A stretch of 64,000 nucleotides of DNA from Fusibacter sp963666805. Lineage in GTDB: Bacteria > Bacillota > Clostridia > Peptostreptococcales > Acidaminobacteraceae. The stretch covers positions 62,001-126,000 of the forward strand of contig CAXXWR010000001.1 of assembly GCA_963666805.2 (NCBI GenBank). The letters are read 5' to 3'. The notes under the pieces are model-generated. The model did no database searches. It had not been told where the DNA came from and worked only from the letters and a program-made list of their open reading frames with translations. The position numbers were made by a program, and so were the translations under genes. Shown here piece by piece: positions 8,119 through 17,297 of the stretch (the first letter of the stretch is position 1; each line of letters starts with the position of its first letter).

Positions 8119-9354
8119 ATGGCTCGAAAACGCATTAATCCTGGTCAAAACGCTCAGGACACTTCTACTTCTAAAAAAAGAAAAATTCATAACAAATCAG
8201 ACATTCCCGATGTCATTATTAATACACGTAATAATACGCTCGAAAAATGCTTTGCCATTGAAAAAGAATTACCAGATTTCTTAAAAGACTATTTTTTATA
8301 TTTAAAAAACGCAGTTTCTATTAATACGCGTTTAGCGTATTTAAGTGATCTTAGATTTTTCTTTGATTACTTGATTCATGAACATGATCATTTTCTGGTT
8401 TATGAGAAATTCACAGATGTTCCCCTATCTGCTTTTGTCACTTTAACATCTCGAGACATTAATCTCTTCATTGGTGATTACTGTACACGCTATATTGTTG
8501 AAACAGATACTGCAGAATATCTTATGGAAAATCACACACGTGCTTTGGCTCGAAAAAAGTCTTCTATAAGCGTTCTATTTAAGTTCTTATATAGAGATGG
8601 ATTGTTAGAAAAAAACATCACAGAGGGCTTTAATCCTATTAAAATGCCTAAACCACAGCCAGATGCTATTAAAAGACTTGAAATTGAAGAAGTAACAGCT
8701 ATGTTACGTATTGTTGAAACCGGTGAAGGATTAACGGATAAGGAAAAACAATATTGGAAAAAAACCAAATATAGAGACAAGGCTATGCTGGTACTCTTCA
8801 CGACCTATGGTTTACGTGTAAGTGAAATGAACCAACTTAATTTAAGCAGTATTAATTATGCGCGTGGAGAATTTAAAATTTATCGTAAACGTGGAAAAGA
8901 AGTTAACATGCCTCTTAACCAATCGGCTATAAGAGTGGTTAAAGAGTATATAGATCTTGAAAGACCTTATTGTAAAGATGAAGATGACCCTCTTTTCCTT
9001 TCACTACAGGGAAAAAGAATGACCGTTAGAGCCATTAGAGATTTAGTAAAAAAATACACATCTATTGCAATGAAAGTCCCTCGTACCAAAGGATTCAGTC
9101 CTCATAAATTAAGAGCAACAGCTGCATCTTCTTTGATACAATACGGGTTTTCCATTTATGATGTTCAAAATCTATTAGATCATGACAATGTAACAACAAC
9201 TCAGCTCTATGCAGCTCACCGTAAAAATGCAAAACGTGATGTCGTCTCTCATTATGAGCTCTTAGATGAATACCATGACAATGAAGATGAAGATAACAGT
9301 GAAAATAATGATTCAAATAAAGAATACTCAAGTGAAGGCGATTATTTAAAGTAA
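8119..9354 (+). CDS. Tyrosine recombinase (XerC/XerD-like integrase)
   Basis: Site-specific recombinase of 411 aa. A basic, disordered N-terminus (about 35 residues) precedes a SAM-like core-binding domain (about 50-165) and the catalytic domain. All catalytic residues can be seen: Arg near 233 in YGLRVSEMNQL, Lys in RKRGKEV near 260, HKLR near 329-332, His in LLDHDNV near 355 and the nucleophilic Tyr near 364 in TTTQLY. The C-terminus is acidic. The ATG at 8119 has AAGGGTGG upstream; the in-frame GTG at 8110 lies inside that signal. No att sites or mobile-element genes flank it. Its place beside lexA suggests a chromosomal Xer-type role rather than a phage integrase, but that is inference. 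Confidence 0.88.
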   Translation: MARKRINPGQNAQDTSTSKKRKIHNKSDIPDVIINTRNNTLEKCFAIEKELPDFLKDYFLYLKNAVSINTRLAYLSDLRFFFDYLIHEHDHFLVYEKFTDVPLSAFVTLTSRDINLFIGDYCTRYIVETDTAEYLMENHTRALARKKSSISVLFKFLYRDGLLEKNITEGFNPIKMPKPQPDAIKRLEIEEVTAMLRIVETGEGLTDKEKQYWKKTKYRDKAMLVLFTTYGLRVSEMNQLNLSSINYARGEFKIYRKRGKEVNMPLNQSAIRVVKEYIDLERPYCKDEDDPLFLSLQGKRMTVRAIRDLVKKYTSIAMKVPRTKGFSPHKLRATAASSLIQYGFSIYDVQNLLDHDNVTTTQLYAAHRKNAKRDVVSHYELLDEYHDNEDEDNSENNDSNKEYSSEGDYLK

Positions 9355-9394
9355 TTATCTATGATAATGGATGAAAACAGATAGCGATAATTCA

Positions 9395-9454
9395 AAAAAA
9401 ATCCCGCAACAACTATTACGAAGAATTGGTGGATTCAAGCTATAGTCATTGCGG
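9395..9454 (-). terminator. Terminator of yneA on the minus strand
   Basis: CCCGCAA at 9403-9409 pairs with TTGCGGG at 9448-9454, extended by ACTAT/ATAGT around two mismatches. Read on the minus strand it is followed by eight T. Confidence 0.75.
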
Positions 9455-9470
9455 GCTCAGGGATTATAAT

Positions 9471-9504
9471 AAAAGAGAACAAATATGTTTGATTCTCTTT
9501 TAAA
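9471..9504 (+). terminator. Terminator of the recombinase gene
   Basis: A 9 bp stem AAAAGAGAA/TTCTCTTTT is extended by CAAA/TTTG across one bulge. It lies beyond the convergent yneA terminator, so the two genes' transcripts overlap at their 3' ends. Confidence 0.7.
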
Positions 9505-9535
9505 CATTTTTAGAAAACGGGAGATACAATCAACA

Positions 9536-9895
9536 TCAGTATGTCACAGGTATTAATAAACGATCACCTGGATGAATCACAGCGTTACGCATGTGGTTCT
9601 CTTTTTTTATATGATAGATGACTTCCCTAATATCTGTATCATAGTAGTTATAGTCTGAAGCGATAGACCATAATGTATCTCCTGTTTTTACACTGTACTC
9701 AATAGTGTTCATACTTGTTGCTGCTTCTGATGTCATCATGCCTGTAAAATAGCCAATAATAATGCTGAATAAAATTAAAGTAATAAGTGATACGGTAATA
9801 AATCTGGCACGATTGACAATGATAAGTCTCTTTTTCTTCCGACGGGTTTTATAGTATTTTTTGTCATATGAAATGTCAGGGGTAATGGATGTCAT
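9536..9895 (-). CDS. yneA: YneA-like SOS cell division inhibitor with LysM domain
   Basis: Protein of 119 aa: a basic cytoplasmic N-terminus (KTRRKKKRL), one membrane helix (about 38-57) and a C-terminal LysM domain (YSVKTGDTLWSIASDY...HPGDRLLIPV) that binds peptidoglycan outside the cell. Size, topology and divergence from lexA match YneA, which blocks septation during the SOS response. The frame is open to 10054, but the start at 9895 has GGAGG and leaves the upstream part for the promoter. Its promoter (TTTACA, 17 bp, TATAAT) encloses a complete LexA box, and another box lies just past the start of transcription. Confidence 0.9.
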   Translation of the reverse strand: MTSITPDISYDKKYYKTRRKKKRLIIVNRARFITVSLITLILFSIIIGYFTGMMTSEAATSMNTIEYSVKTGDTLWSIASDYNYYDTDIREVIYHIKKENHMRNAVIHPGDRLLIPVTY

Positions 9896-9912
9896 AATAC
9901 AGCCTCCTTTTC

Positions 9913-9926
9913 CAAACGTTTGTTCT
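9913..9926. promoter_or_regulatory. LexA box 1
   Basis: CAAACGTTTGTTCT has half sites AAAC and GTTC in SOS-box spacing. It sits at the start of the yneA transcript, as predicted from the yneA -10 box. Confidence 0.65.
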
Positions 9927-9934
9927 ATAAAAAC

Positions 9935-9963
9935 ATTATAACCGAATATACGTTCGGTGTAAA
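9935..9963 (-). promoter_or_regulatory. yneA promoter
   Basis: On the minus strand TTTACA (9963-9958) and TATAAT (9940-9935) are separated by 17 bp. LexA box 2 fills the spacer. Confidence 0.8.
9943..9956. promoter_or_regulatory. LexA box 2
   Basis: CGAATATACGTTCG is one base from the Bacillus-type consensus CGAACNNNNGTTCG. It lies exactly within the yneA promoter spacer. Confidence 0.85.
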
Positions 9964-9972
9964 GAGTAAAAT

Positions 9973-9986
9973 CGAACATAGGTTTG
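9973..9986. promoter_or_regulatory. LexA box 3
   Basis: CGAACATAGGTTTG matches the consensus at one half site fully and at the other with one change. It overlaps the lexA -35 box, giving autorepression. Confidence 0.8.
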
Positions 9987-10012
9987 ATTTTTTTATTTAC
10001 TTGTGTTATAAT
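9984..10012 (+). promoter_or_regulatory. lexA promoter
   Basis: TTGATT at 9984-9989 and TATAAT at 10007-10012 are 17 bp apart. The -35 overlaps LexA box 3. Confidence 0.8.
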
Positions 10013-10041
10013 CAAGAAAATGAAACAAAAGGAGTGCTGAC

Positions 10042-10674
10042 ATGGGTAAATCAATATCTAAGAAACAACAATTAATTCTTGATTTTCTTAAAAGTGAAGT
10101 TTCAGCAAAGGGATATCCCCCTTCTGTTAGAGAAATATGTCAAGCAGTCAATTTAAAATCGACCTCTACAGTACATGCGCATTTGACCAAGCTTGAAGAA
10201 TTAGGCTATATTCGACGTGATCCTACGAAACCGAGAGCCATTGAAATTTTCGATATGGAAGATCACGCTCCTGCTGATAATGTTATTTCGTTATCTAGAG
10301 ATACGCAATTTGTTCCTGTTGTAGGTGAAATTACTGCTGGGCAGCCTATTCTAGCTGTTGAGTCACTAGAAGAAACCTTCCCTATTCCTTCAGACTATAC
10401 TGATGATGGCGAGTATTTTATGCTTAAAGTGAAAGGTGATAGTATGATTGAGGCGGGTATTTTGGATAAAGATTTGGTTTTAGTAAGAAAACAACCAGAT
10501 GCTTATAATGGTGATATCGTCGTTGCTTTAATTGATGATTCAGCTACGGTAAAAACCTTCTATAAGGAAAAAAATCAATTTAGATTACAACCTGAAAATA
10601 GCCGTTTAGAACCTATATTTACAGATCATGTAGATATTTTAGGTAAAGTTAAAGGCGTTTTTAGAAAGATGTAA
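10042..10674 (+). CDS. lexA: SOS repressor LexA
   Basis: Repressor-protease of 210 aa that holds SOS genes off until RecA filaments trigger self-cleavage. The N-terminal winged helix (residues 1-68) includes GYPPSVREICQAVNLKSTSTVHAHL. The C-terminal S24 peptidase domain has the Ala99-Gly100 cleavage site in ITAGQP, the nucleophile Ser134 in KGDSM and the general base Lys171 in SATVKTF. AAAGGAG precedes the ATG. The shared intergenic region with yneA carries three boxes, one over its own -35, so it represses itself. Confidence 0.97.
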   Translation: MGKSISKKQQLILDFLKSEVSAKGYPPSVREICQAVNLKSTSTVHAHLTKLEELGYIRRDPTKPRAIEIFDMEDHAPADNVISLSRDTQFVPVVGEITAGQPILAVESLEETFPIPSDYTDDGEYFMLKVKGDSMIEAGILDKDLVLVRKQPDAYNGDIVVALIDDSATVKTFYKEKNQFRLQPENSRLEPIFTDHVDILGKVKGVFRKM

Positions 10675-10720
10675 GCTTATAAACATTAAAATTGGGACGG
10701 GGTAAAGTCCATAATAAATA

Positions 10721-10767
10721 CCTAAAAAAAGAGACAACTGATTATTTCAGTCGTCTCTTTTTTTAGG
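10721..10767. terminator. Bidirectional terminator between lexA and the malic enzyme gene
   Basis: Perfect 15 bp arms (10721-10735 and 10753-10767) carry A7 on one side and T7 on the other, so it can work for both convergent genes. Confidence 0.92.
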
Positions 10768-10824
10768 TTGATATCTATTCTTTTAATATTCTATCGCTCA
10801 TTTTTTAAATTGAATCTTAGGTCA

Positions 10825-12057
10825 TTAAGAATTTTGAGATGAATCCCCTGCCCCTTTGACAAGGTTGTTATCAGTAGTGTCTTGATTAATTCTAGATACA
10901 CCACTGTCTATAGCAGCTTGATAGACTGCTTTAGCAACTTCACTGGCGATTGATTCATCTAATGCTGAAGGAATAATATAGTCTGTTCTTAATTCAGATT
11001 CAGGAATTAAGTTGGCAATTGCATAGACAGCAGCAACTTTCATGGCTTCATTAATATCAGTTGCCATAGCATCTAAGGCCCCTCTAAAAATCCCAGGAAA
11101 AGCAAGCACGTTGTTAATTTGATTGGCGAAGTCAGAACGTCCAGTTCCGACAATCATAGCCCCTGATTCAAGTGCCAAATCAGGCATGATTTCTGGATCA
11201 GGATTGGCCATTGCAAAGACAATTGAACTTACATTCATACTTTGGATCATTTCAGGAGAGATAACATTTTTAGCTGAAACACCAATAAAGACGTCTGCTC
11301 CATTTAAAGCGGTCTTCAAATCCCCTTTAATAAGTGTAGGATTAGTTAAAGCGGCAATCTCATCTTGAACCCAATTGCTTTGTTGAACATCCCTAGATAG
11401 AATACCTTGTTTGTCACAAGATAAAATGTTTTGAGCACCAAGGTCAATAAGCATTCTGGCAATAGCATTCCCTGCTGAACCAGCACCATTGATAACAATT
11501 TTAATGTCACCAATAGCTTTATTGGCTATTTTGAGGGCATTCATAAGAGCAGCACATACAACAATAGCCGTTCCATGTTGATCATCATGAAAAACAGGAA
11601 TACTGAGCAGGTCTTTTAGTTTACGTTCTACTTCAACACATCTAGGTGATGAAATATCTTCAAGATTAATCCCACCGAACACAGGTTCGATTTGTTTAAC
11701 CACTTCTACAATCTCATCAACGTCTTGCGTCTTTAAACAGATTGGAAAAGCATCAACACCTGCAAAATTTTTAAATAAGATCGCTTTTCCTTCCATAACA
11801 GGAATGGATGCTTCGGCGCCTATATTACCAAGTCCTAGCACAGCAGAGCCATCTGAAACCACTGCTACTAAATTTCCTTTTGCAGTGTATTGATAAACAT
11901 CCATAGGGTTTTTAGCAATTTCACGACAAGGTTCTGCCACGCCAGGTGTATAAGCGATTGACAAATCATCTTTATTTTCTAACTTGACTTTACTGGTGAC
12001 TTCAATTTTACCTTTATGTGTTGCATGCATTTCAAGTGCGCGTTCATTATAATTCAT
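10825..12057 (-). CDS. NAD(P)-dependent malic enzyme
   Basis: Decarboxylating malate dehydrogenase (malate to pyruvate plus CO2) of 410 aa, the short bacterial type. The malic N-terminal domain shows SIAYTPGVAEPCREI and the metal/substrate loop FHDDQHGTA. The NAD-binding domain has INGAGSAGNAIARML. The ATG at 12057 has AAAGGA about 8 bp upstream; the frame extends to a TTG at 12084 with no such signal. The C-terminal tail is longer and more polar than usual. With the OadA-type carboxyltransferase at 33 kb it fits C3/C4 interconversion in a fermenter. No cofactor preference (NAD or NADP) can be read safely. Confidence 0.93.
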   Translation of the reverse strand: MNYNERALEMHATHKGKIEVTSKVKLENKDDLSIAYTPGVAEPCREIAKNPMDVYQYTAKGNLVAVVSDGSAVLGLGNIGAEASIPVMEGKAILFKNFAGVDAFPICLKTQDVDEIVEVVKQIEPVFGGINLEDISSPRCVEVERKLKDLLSIPVFHDDQHGTAIVVCAALMNALKIANKAIGDIKIVINGAGSAGNAIARMLIDLGAQNILSCDKQGILSRDVQQSNWVQDEIAALTNPTLIKGDLKTALNGADVFIGVSAKNVISPEMIQSMNVSSIVFAMANPDPEIMPDLALESGAMIVGTGRSDFANQINNVLAFPGIFRGALDAMATDINEAMKVAAVYAIANLIPESELRTDYIIPSALDESIASEVAKAVYQAAIDSGVSRINQDTTDNNLVKGAGDSSQNS

Positions 12058-12174
12058 TGATAGTATCCTTTCCCTGTTTTTCAAAACAAGTGTCTTTCAG
12101 TAAGATAAATGTTTATAAACAAGTTTTATCCTATTGAAAAACGCTGTCAAACTTTTTATTGTACTTATAGAACC

Positions 12175-12213
12175 TCAACTGGATTTAACAAGCGACCTAT
12201 TGAATCCAGTTGA
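12175..12213 (-). terminator. Possible terminator of the methionine gamma-lyase-like gene
   Basis: An 11 bp perfect stem (TCAACTGGATT at 12175-12185 with AATCCAGTTGA at 12203-12213) lies between the two minus-strand genes. It has no clear T run. Confidence 0.45.
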
Positions 12214-12260
12214 GATTATAAATAAGAATGATCTTGAGTCCTATGCGATTCAAATACTTA

Positions 12261-13550
12261 TTATGGCAAATCAATTAAATGACGTTCAACAAGGTGGTTG
12301 AGACTCTTTGTCACACCAAACTTAGAGTGTTCATAAGTTAAACCACCTTGAAAATAGGCGATATAAGGTTCCCTGATGGGTGCATCTGCACTCAGTTCAA
12401 TACTAGACCCTTGTACAAAAGCGCCCGCTGCCATGATAACCTCGCTTGTATAGCCTGGCATCTCCCAAGGTTCAGGAATAACAAAAGAATCAACAGGAGA
12501 AGCTGATTGAATCCCCTGACAGAAAGCAATAACTTTTTCAGGAGAAGCAAATTTAATAGATTGTATAATGTCACTGCGTGTAAAGTTAGATTTAGGATTT
12601 ACCTCATAACCTAACGTTTCATAGACCGCAGCACATAAAATGGCCCCCTTTAAAGCACCTGATACCACTTTTGGAGCCATGAAAAGACCTTGTAGCATTG
12701 GACGTGTTTGACCAAATGTCAAGCCACATTCTTTTCCAATCCCTGGAGAGGTTAGCCGTGCAGCGACTTGGTTAATGAAGATTTGTTTTCCAACAATATA
12801 ACCGCCAGAGAGGACAAGTCCCCCACCTGGATTTTTAATCAGACTGCCAGCCATTAAATCAGCGCCAACATCAGTTGGTTCTTCATAGTCTAAAAATTCT
12901 CCATAACAGTTATCTACCATGACCATAGTTTCAGGCGAATTAAGTTTAACATAACTAATAACTTGTTTAATCTCATCAATCGTTAAGCCACGTCGCCATG
13001 AATAGCCTGCTGACCGCTGAATGTAGACCATTTTGGGATGATCAGATAACGCTTTTAAAATGGCATCATAATCAAATCCGCCTTCTTGGGTTAAATCCAC
13101 TTCTTTATAGTTAACCTCAATGTCTTTGAGTGTGATACCTTCTGAAGGTGACAAACCAATCACTTTCTCAAGTGTATCATAGGGTCTCCCAGAAATAGAT
13201 AACATGGTATCATGAGGTCTCAGAATCCCCGTCAGACAAAGTGTTAAAGCATGTGTTCCAGAGACAATAATGGGTCTTACAATGGCATCTTCTGTATTAA
13301 ATATGGTCTTATAAACTGTTTCAACAGCTTCACGGCCTATATCATCATAGCCATATCCTGTATTCCAATTAAAATGAATATCTGATATTTTAGCCAGTTG
13401 CATGGCATGTAGAACTTTGAGTTGATTGTATTCAGCAATATCATCAATTGCCTTAAATTGTGCGTTAACAGATGATTCAGCTTTTTCAACAAACTCAATC
13501 ACATTTTCTTTTATTCCTAACGCGTGGTAATAAGCGTATTTACTAAGCAT
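12261..13550 (-). CDS. Methionine gamma-lyase family PLP enzyme (YnbB/aluminium-resistance type)
   Basis: Pyridoxal-phosphate enzyme of 429 aa in the family annotated as methionine gamma-lyase-like or aluminium resistance protein, common in Firmicutes. The fold-type I landmarks are IIVSGTHALTLCL (phosphate-binding turn), MVDNCYGEFLDYEEP (Asp pairing with the PLP nitrogen) and GSLIKNPGGGLV, whose Lys is the likely Schiff base. The real substrate is not established for the family. It starts 25 bp after the pyrophosphatase gene, so the two are likely co-transcribed. Confidence 0.9.
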   Translation of the reverse strand: MLSKYAYYHALGIKENVIEFVEKAESSVNAQFKAIDDIAEYNQLKVLHAMQLAKISDIHFNWNTGYGYDDIGREAVETVYKTIFNTEDAIVRPIIVSGTHALTLCLTGILRPHDTMLSISGRPYDTLEKVIGLSPSEGITLKDIEVNYKEVDLTQEGGFDYDAILKALSDHPKMVYIQRSAGYSWRRGLTIDEIKQVISYVKLNSPETMVMVDNCYGEFLDYEEPTDVGADLMAGSLIKNPGGGLVLSGGYIVGKQIFINQVAARLTSPGIGKECGLTFGQTRPMLQGLFMAPKVVSGALKGAILCAAVYETLGYEVNPKSNFTRSDIIQSIKFASPEKVIAFCQGIQSASPVDSFVIPEPWEMPGYTSEVIMAAGAFVQGSSIELSADAPIREPYIAYFQGGLTYEHSKFGVTKSLNHLVERHLIDLP

Positions 13551-13575
13551 TGACTTCCTCCGAATAGCTTGATAG

Positions 13576-15201
13576 CTATTTTAAAATATTAATGGCATTG
13601 ATAAATTTAGGGACAATCTGTTTCTTTCTTGAAACAACCCCTTCTATATAAGTGCCCTGTGTTACCTTTTGATTAAAGGCCATTGATAAGAATGAACTGT
13701 TCTTAGACGCATAGAGCACATAAGAACCTTCTTTAATAATATCAGTAATCACCATTACTGTTACAAAATGATCACGATCGTGATTGATTTTGAGTATAAG
13801 GTCAAGATAAGATGTCTGGTCTGATAAAATATCATCCACATTAAGGGTGAACACTTGAGAGACTCCAAACTTGTAGCCATCTTGAATGAATTCCTTAAAG
13901 TCATTATAAAAGATTTCTTTAGCACTTTTTCCCTCTAAAGAAGTCCCACTTTTAAACATGGCCATAGCATACTTATCAGCTTCAATTTCTGCAATTTTAC
14001 TTAATTCTTTAACGGCCACTTCATCGAAAAGAGTTGCAGTTGGCGATTTCAAGAACAGTGTATCAGAAATAATACCTGAAATCATTAAGCCTGCAATCTC
14101 TTTTGGAATTTCAATATTATTTTCATGGTAATATTGGTAAAGAATCGTATTGGTGCTACCGACAGGCATATTTCTAAAACTAATGGGAAGTGAGGTTGAA
14201 ATATCCCCTAGTTTATGATGATCAATGATTTCAAGGACATTGGCTTCTCTTAAACCGTCCGCTGATTGACCGTATTCATTATGGTCTACAATGATTACAT
14301 TCTTTTTACCTGGATTGAGCAAATGGGTTCTACCGATAATGCCTAGGTATTTGCCATTTTCATCTATAATGGGGAACTTAGAGTGTTTAGAAGTTTGAAT
14401 AATTTCCCTACAGTCATCAAGATACTCGTGTTCTTTAAACTTAACCAGGCGATCAGACTGCATAATACTCCCCACGGTATTGGTTTGACCAATTACCCTA
14501 GACGTATAATAAGTGTCATAAGGTGTTTTAATAATGTTAACGCCAGAAACAGCAGCTTTCCCTACTAATTTATCAGGGATACGCATATCTCCGGTAATGA
14601 TAATCAATTGAGCATGATGGGTAATCGCATCATCTATTAAGTCATAACGGTCTCCTGTAATGACGACTGAATGTTTACCAATAATATGCTCATTGATAAT
14701 AGTCTTATCGTGAAATGCCGTAATAATAATATGCCCATCAATACTTGTATGTGCATAGTTAAGCGTTTGGGCATTAAGGTTACTCTTTATGTTTTCAAAC
14801 GTCGTGTGAAGTCTATGAAAATCACCATGAATCGCACTCATCGCAATATCTTTCATCGTTACAATACCAATTAAAGAATCTTCTTCATTTATAATCGGTA
14901 ATGTTCTGATTTTATTGTGATTCATATGATCGTAAGCCGTTAAAATGGACTCATTGGGATTTAACCCTTCCACTCTGTCATAATGTAAATCCTTCAATTG
15001 GATTTTAACATTGTCTAGTAGTGCGGGTTTGGGAACATCAAAATAATTGAGAACGTATTCTGTTTCTTTTGATATTTCCCCTAGTCTATAGGGTTTTGTT
15101 TTTTGCCCCAACTTATTTTTAAGATAAGAAAGGGCTATGGCTGAGGTCACACTATCCGTATCAGGATTTTTGTGCCCGAAAATCATGATTTCGTCATTCA
15201 T
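13576..15201 (-). CDS. ppaC: Manganese-dependent inorganic pyrophosphatase with CBS and DRTGG domains
   Basis: Family II (DHH) pyrophosphatase of 541 aa that hydrolyses pyrophosphate from biosynthesis. The DHH domain begins IFGHKNPDTDS and has IIDHHKLGD near the middle. The insertion between the first motifs, with two CBS repeats (about 70-125 and 250-300) and a DRTGG domain, explains the length compared with about 310 aa for plain enzymes. In characterised clostridial relatives the insert binds adenine nucleotides and makes activity respond to energy state. SD AGGAGGAG precedes the ATG. Metal ligands of the DHH core appear intact. Confidence 0.95.
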   Translation of the reverse strand: MNDEIMIFGHKNPDTDSVTSAIALSYLKNKLGQKTKPYRLGEISKETEYVLNYFDVPKPALLDNVKIQLKDLHYDRVEGLNPNESILTAYDHMNHNKIRTLPIINEEDSLIGIVTMKDIAMSAIHGDFHRLHTTFENIKSNLNAQTLNYAHTSIDGHIIITAFHDKTIINEHIIGKHSVVITGDRYDLIDDAITHHAQLIIITGDMRIPDKLVGKAAVSGVNIIKTPYDTYYTSRVIGQTNTVGSIMQSDRLVKFKEHEYLDDCREIIQTSKHSKFPIIDENGKYLGIIGRTHLLNPGKKNVIIVDHNEYGQSADGLREANVLEIIDHHKLGDISTSLPISFRNMPVGSTNTILYQYYHENNIEIPKEIAGLMISGIISDTLFLKSPTATLFDEVAVKELSKIAEIEADKYAMAMFKSGTSLEGKSAKEIFYNDFKEFIQDGYKFGVSQVFTLNVDDILSDQTSYLDLILKINHDRDHFVTVMVITDIIKEGSYVLYASKNSSFLSMAFNQKVTQGTYIEGVVSRKKQIVPKFINAINILK

Positions 15202-15303
15202 TATAAGCTCCTCCTAAGATATATACTATCATAGCATTTTTAGCCCCTAAAGTGTAGCGAAAAAGTGAGTTCAGCTTGTCAATTTGATCATTATTGACAC
15301 ATA

Positions 15304-15334
15304 AAAAGCGCCTATCATTCAGATAAGCGCTTTT
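15304..15334 (-). terminator. Terminator of deoD
   Basis: A 13 bp stem with one G-T pair (core AAAAGCGC/GCGCTTTT) lies 30 bp past the deoD stop on the minus strand. Confidence 0.85.
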
Positions 15335-15363
15335 ATTATTGGTGATAATTGGTCAGATAAAGT

Positions 15364-16077
15364 CTAAGCAGTTACTGTATCAAGAACCAGTGTAATCATA
15401 TCATTAAAAGTACGTTCTCTTTCTTCTGCAGTGGTTTCTTCATGGGTAATGATTGAATCACTTACAGTTAAAACACAAAGTGCTTGAGCCTTGTGTTTAG
15501 CTGCTAAAGTATAAAGTTCGGCAGCTTCCATTTCAACAGCTAAAATGCCATAATCCATTAATTTCGCATTTCTTGGTTCATCGTTATCTTCATAAAAACT
15601 GTCTTCAGACAAGATATTGCCCACATGAACATTAAGTCCTTTTTCTTGTGCTTTCATGTAAGTTGCATGTAACAAATCAAAATTAGCGATAGGTGCATAG
15701 GTAGTTTCGCCAAAACGACGACGATTCATGTTAGAAGTGGTTGTTGCAGCTTGAGCCAAGATAACGTCTCTAATCTTAACTTCTTCTTGCATCGCACCAC
15801 AAGAACCAATACGAATCAATTGTTTAGCACCATAAAATCTTAATAATTCATTGACATAAATTGAAAGTGAAGGCATTCCCATACCTGTACCTTGAACAGA
15901 AACACGTTTTCCGTTGTAAGTACCTGTAAAACCAAGCATGCCTCTAACATTATTATAACAAACAGGATTTTCAAAGAAAGTCTCTGCAATATATTTTGCT
16001 CTTAAAGGATCACCAGGTAATAAAACAATTTCTGCAATATCCCCTTTTTTTGCATTAATATGTGTACTCAATTTCAA
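15364..16077 (-). CDS. deoD: Purine nucleoside phosphorylase, DeoD type
   Basis: Hexameric nucleoside phosphorylase of 237 aa that releases purine bases and (deoxy)ribose 1-phosphate. Family marks are LLPGDPLRAKYIAETF near 18-33, RIGSCGAM (phosphate loop) and VEMEAAELY, followed by the VSDS segment carrying the base-binding Asp. It fits the purine salvage set in this window together with hpt, xpt and deoC. AAAGGAGG stands before the start. Confidence 0.97.
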   Translation of the reverse strand: MKLSTHINAKKGDIAEIVLLPGDPLRAKYIAETFFENPVCYNNVRGMLGFTGTYNGKRVSVQGTGMGMPSLSIYVNELLRFYGAKQLIRIGSCGAMQEEVKIRDVILAQAATTTSNMNRRRFGETTYAPIANFDLLHATYMKAQEKGLNVHVGNILSEDSFYEDNDEPRNAKLMDYGILAVEMEAAELYTLAAKHKAQALCVLTVSDSIITHEETTAEERERTFNDMITLVLDTVTA

Positions 16078-16245
16078 TTCCTCCTTTGTAATAGTTTACA
16101 TTCCTATTATATCAAATATTTAAGGAAATAACTTCTAAATTCAAAGACAAATTGGGTCAAGATAATCACATATGATTGTAGTGACTCTATAAAATGAACT
16201 GAGCATTACACCAAACCACTGTGATATGGATGGTTAAAGCCATGG

Positions 16246-17112
16246 CTAAATCGTTTTTGCTAAGTCTTTACTTATATCTATTTTTACATTTTTGTCACTT
16301 TCTTTTTCATACTTGCCTTTATCATTTCTCGTATATTCTACAAGAGTGACATAGGCTTTTCCACACCCATCACATTTATGCAGAGTGCCTTCTACATAGG
16401 CCTTACCTTCTGGTTTGCTGGTCATTGGATTTTCTTTAATGAGTTCATCGAGACGATACTCATCTTCTTGATCAATAAAGGTCTTAAGCATAGTGATGTT
16501 CTCGTCAATGTCCTTTGTAAATTTGAGAATATCCTTATTTTTTAGATACATCTTACAAGTATCACAATAGATTAAGTCATCTAGTTTAATCTTATAAGCA
16601 ATGTGTACTCCTAGCAAAAATCCTAGAAAATCAATTGCAAAGAATAACCAGTTAACGACTTTATTTCCTTCTACAGTACCAATTTCTTGTACAACACGAC
16701 GTGTAAAAGTAATGGATTGAGAATTTATTTTGTCCACAGTGAAGCTAATAAAGTTGAGATTTTCATCAGCATCAGGGAGTCTAAAATGACTAATATGTTC
16801 TCCATTAAAATGATAATTGATTTCTCTATTATCATCAATATAAGTGACTTGATAATAGGCGAAATGAATACTAACAAAGAATATGATCCCAATGACTATA
16901 TTGATAATCTTGGTTCTTTTAGTACTTTTTATATTTTTCTTAAATAAACCTCTTGCAAATCCGCCCCCCATAATTGTACCGGAAATAATTGCACCAATAG
17001 GCACAATGAAAAACAAACTGAAATTGGTTGCTTCAAATCCAAAGAATATTTTACCTGCAAGGATAATGGCAAGTCCAATGACATAGTTAATAAGAATGTT
17101 GATTAAGATCAT
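16246..17112 (-). CDS. Membrane protein with Cys-pair motifs, unknown function
   Basis: Protein of 288 aa that I do not recognise. Three or four membrane segments (about 5-25, 30-50, 70-90 and 155-175) surround an extracytoplasmic loop of about 65 residues. The C-terminal cytoplasmic part holds two Cys pairs, YCDTC near 184-188 and KCDGCGKAYV near 248-257, so a zinc-ribbon-like module is likely. The last 25 residues are highly charged. It is monocistronic with SD AAAAGGAG. No neighbour suggests a role. Confidence 0.6.
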   Translation of the reverse strand: MILINILINYVIGLAIILAGKIFFGFEATNFSLFFIVPIGAIISGTIMGGGFARGLFKKNIKSTKRTKIINIVIGIIFFVSIHFAYYQVTYIDDNREINYHFNGEHISHFRLPDADENLNFISFTVDKINSQSITFTRRVVQEIGTVEGNKVVNWLFFAIDFLGFLLGVHIAYKIKLDDLIYCDTCKMYLKNKDILKFTKDIDENITMLKTFIDQEDEYRLDELIKENPMTSKPEGKAYVEGTLHKCDGCGKAYVTLVEYTRNDKGKYEKESDKNVKIDISKDLAKTI

Positions 17113-17251
17113 ACAATGACTCCTTTTAATTTTATATATTTTTTCTATTAATAAGATACCTTGAAATAATTACAATTACAAGCAGAATTTTTAAAAAAAC
17201 GAGAATATTCATTATAGACAATAAAATTTTATTTTATGAGGATATAAATAA

Positions 17252-17282
17252 ATAGCGCAGTAGTTTTTCACTACTGCGCTAT
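17252..17282 (-). terminator. Terminator of the 1410-residue activase gene
   Basis: A perfect 12 bp stem (17252-17263 with 17271-17282, core GCGCAGTAG) lies 16 bp past the stop. The U run is weak. Confidence 0.7.
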
Positions 17283-17297
17283 AGTTTGAATTTTGTA

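Noticed and set aside
8119..9354. Integrase of a prophage or integrative element
   Set aside because: No phage, conjugation or excisionase genes, no flanking att repeats and no tRNA are visible; the neighbours are core genes.
14383..14874. Plus-strand frames inside the pyrophosphatase gene
   Set aside because: They are shadows of the clear minus-strand coding sequence and have no start signals.
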